Shown here one piece after another: positions 62,725 through 64,000 of a stretch of DNA of 64,000 nt (position 1 is its first letter; each line of letters starts with the position of its first letter). This DNA comes from Oscillospiraceae bacterium. Its GTDB lineage: Bacteria; Bacillota; Clostridia; Oscillospirales; Oscillospiraceae. Where the stretch lies: NCBI GenBank assembly GCA_022846095.1, contig AP025583.1, positions 3,807,279 to 3,871,278 of the forward strand, given 5' to 3'. The position numbers and the translations under genes were made by a program. The notes under the pieces are model-generated. The model was not told the DNA's origin and ran no database searches. It worked only from the letters and a program-made list of their open reading frames with translations.

Positions 62725-63642
62725 ATGGACAAAACCGATTGGAAGCTCCTGAAGGAGATCGCCGACCTGGAGCAGACGCCCCAGGGGGCCTATAACATCC
62801 GCCGCAACGGCGCGCTGGACTCCCGCGCCTCCACGGCGAACATCGAGATCACCACCAAGGAGGACCAGCCCGGCATCGACATCCGCATCAAGCCCGGCAC
62901 CAAGCACGAGTCGGTACACATCCCGGTGATCATCAGCGACACGGGGTACAGCGAGCTGGTGTACAACGACTTCTTTGTGGGCGACGACTGCGACGTGGAC
63001 ATCGTGGCGGGCTGCGGCATCCACAACACCGGCTGCGAGACCGCCCAGCACGACGGCATCCACACCTTCTATGTGGGCAAAAACGCCCACGTGCGCTACG
63101 TGGAGCGGCACTACGGCGAGGGGGAGGGCACCGGCAAGCGCATCATGAACCCCCAGACCGTGGTCTACCTGGAGGAGGGGGCCTCCATCGAGATGGAGAC
63201 CACTCAGATCCGGGGCGTGGACTCCACCAAGCGGGAGACCAAGGTGGTGGCCGGCAGGGGGGCCGAGGTGGTCATCACCGAGAAGCTGCTCACCCACGGC
63301 GACCAGACCGCCGAGAGCGACATGGAGATTATCCTGGACGGCGAGGACGCCAGCGGGCGGGTCATCTCCCGCTCCGTGGCCCAGGACGGCTCCCAGCAGG
63401 TCTTTTACCCCAAGATGACGGGCAACGCCAAGTGCTTCGGCCACGTGCAGTGCGACTCCATCATCATGGGCACGGCGAAAATCTCCTCCATCCCGGCCAT
63501 CGTGGCCAACAGCGTGGACGCCCAGCTGATCCACGAGGCCGCCATCGGCCGCATCGCGGGGGACCAGATCCTCAAGCTGATGACCCTGGGCCTGACGGAG
63601 GAAGAGGCGGAGGAGAAGATTCTCGATGGATTCCTACAGTAA
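62725..63642 (+). CDS. SufB/SufD-like scaffold protein (minimal SMS type)
   Basis: This 305-residue protein matches the right-handed beta-helix core of SufB/SufD but is much shorter than SufB (about 470). Motifs are 'FFVGDDCDVDIVAGCGIHNT', 'HTFYVGKNAHVRYVERHYGE' and the C-terminal 'LIHEAAIGRIAGDQILKLMT'. No second suf gene and no sufS or sufU follow. The pair therefore fits the minimal SufC-SufB ('SMS') system described in anaerobes and archaea. Spacing to sufC is three bases. It overlaps the next gene by 17 bases. Confidence 0.88.
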   Translation: MDKTDWKLLKEIADLEQTPQGAYNIRRNGALDSRASTANIEITTKEDQPGIDIRIKPGTKHESVHIPVIISDTGYSELVYNDFFVGDDCDVDIVAGCGIHNTGCETAQHDGIHTFYVGKNAHVRYVERHYGEGEGTGKRIMNPQTVVYLEEGASIEMETTQIRGVDSTKRETKVVAGRGAEVVITEKLLTHGDQTAESDMEIILDGEDASGRVISRSVAQDGSQQVFYPKMTGNAKCFGHVQCDSIIMGTAKISSIPAIVANSVDAQLIHEAAIGRIAGDQILKLMTLGLTEEEAEEKILDGFLQ

Positions 63643-64000
63643 GCTCTTTGAACGGGTGAACGCCCCCGGCGAGTTCGCCGGGGTGAACCACATCCGTGTC
63701 ACCGTAATCCGGGAGGACTACGCCGAGGGGGAGCTCACCGTGGGCCCCGACAGCCTTAACCCCCACGGCATCGTCCACGGCGGCTGCCTGTCCACCCTGG
63801 CGGACACGGTGGGCGGCGTGGCGGCCTCCACCCGGGGCGGCAAATGCGTCACCCTCAACAACACCATGAACTACCTGGCCCCGGCCACCGGGGCGGTCAT
63901 CCGCTGCGCGGCTCGGCCCCAGAAGGTGGGGCGCACGGTGAGCGTGTTCGACACGGTGCTCACCGACGAGGCGGGGCGCACCGTGGCCACCGGCACCTAT
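63626..64000 (+). CDS. PaaI-type hotdog thioesterase (3' end outside the window)
   Basis: This is a partial gene of 125 codons, open to the window edge. The hotdog signature is 'LNPHGIVHGGCLSTLADTVG' (about 46-65), which holds the catalytic Asn/Asp-Gly-His positions of the PaaI/YdiI type. 'LNNTMNYLAPATGAVIRCAA' follows. The ATG at 63626 follows GGAGGAGAAG and overlaps the end of the SufB-like gene. These enzymes hydrolyse acyl-CoA esters. The link with Fe-S assembly is probably only co-transcription. Confidence 0.85.
   Translation, partial: MDSYSKLFERVNAPGEFAGVNHIRVTVIREDYAEGELTVGPDSLNPHGIVHGGCLSTLADTVGGVAASTRGGKCVTLNNTMNYLAPATGAVIRCAARPQKVGRTVSVFDTVLTDEAGRTVATGTY

Overview
The window looks like a chromosomal segment from a high-GC, endospore-forming anaerobic member of the Clostridia, most like gut Oscillospiraceae of the Flavonifractor/Lawsonibacter/Intestinimonas kind. 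The evidence is the yaaL-bofA pair, Spo0A-C-type DNA-binding proteins, a GerM-like lipoprotein, S-layer-homology proteins, a complete V-type ATPase operon, a minimal SufC/SufB pair and strong GGAGG ribosome-binding sites. The genus is an inference. Both ends are open: the left edge precedes a TetR gene and the right edge cuts a hotdog thioesterase.

Layout. 1-4.0 kb: a TetR regulator, then a five-gene operon of mostly unknown proteins, one with a DUF1266 domain. 4.0-5.3 kb: mobile-element debris, made of an IS1182-like transposase fragment, a fragment of a helix-turn-helix gene and a decayed small toxin. 5.4-9.8 kb: a ModE-like regulator divergent from a three-subunit molybdenum hydroxylase operon (FAD, 2Fe-2S, Mo). 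9.9-16.8 kb, minus strand: lysA-dapF-dicarboxylate/amino-acid symporter-MalY-like PLP enzyme, ending with a sigma-54 activator. A near-consensus -24/-12 promoter lies before lysA. 16.8-20.7 kb: degenerate DNA, a second copy of the helix-turn-helix gene, a 29-residue holin-like toxin with a large leader hairpin, and glycosyltransferase pseudogenes. 20.8-30.9 kb, minus strand: a MATE pump, then a MacAB-like exporter, an S-layer-homology protein, a response regulator, a histidine kinase and a lipoprotein. A direct-repeat operator sits at the exporter promoter. 31-33.2 kb: an IS3 relic and unexplained sequence, then tRNA-Gly.

33.3-40.7 kb, minus strand: a transglutaminase-like lipoprotein, a LUD protein, a YitT protein and a topoisomerase IV-like pair split by a mobile four-helix-bundle cassette. 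41.2-43.5 kb: yaaL, bofA, and two side-by-side copies of an unusual module in which a small XRE regulator is divergent from a free-standing Spo0A-C-like protein, each with its own palindromic operators. 43.6-46.5 kb: a P-type cation ATPase behind a yybP-ykoY-type manganese riboswitch. 46.6-49.4 kb: an SLH protein, a repeat-rich noncoding stretch, a MarR regulator and a DUF4015 protein. 49.7-58.7 kb: the V-ATPase operon G-I-K-E-C-F-A-B-D, carrying a MITE-like insertion between F and A. 58.7-60.8 kb: an AT-richer two-gene unit (a SAMHD1-like HD protein plus a 123-residue partner). 61-64 kb: a ferritin-like protein, the minimal SufC/SufB pair and the thioesterase.

The best candidates for something undescribed are the duplicated XRE/Spo0A-C modules, the HD-domain two-gene unit, and the toxin whose ribosome-binding site lies inside a perfect 24-bp hairpin.
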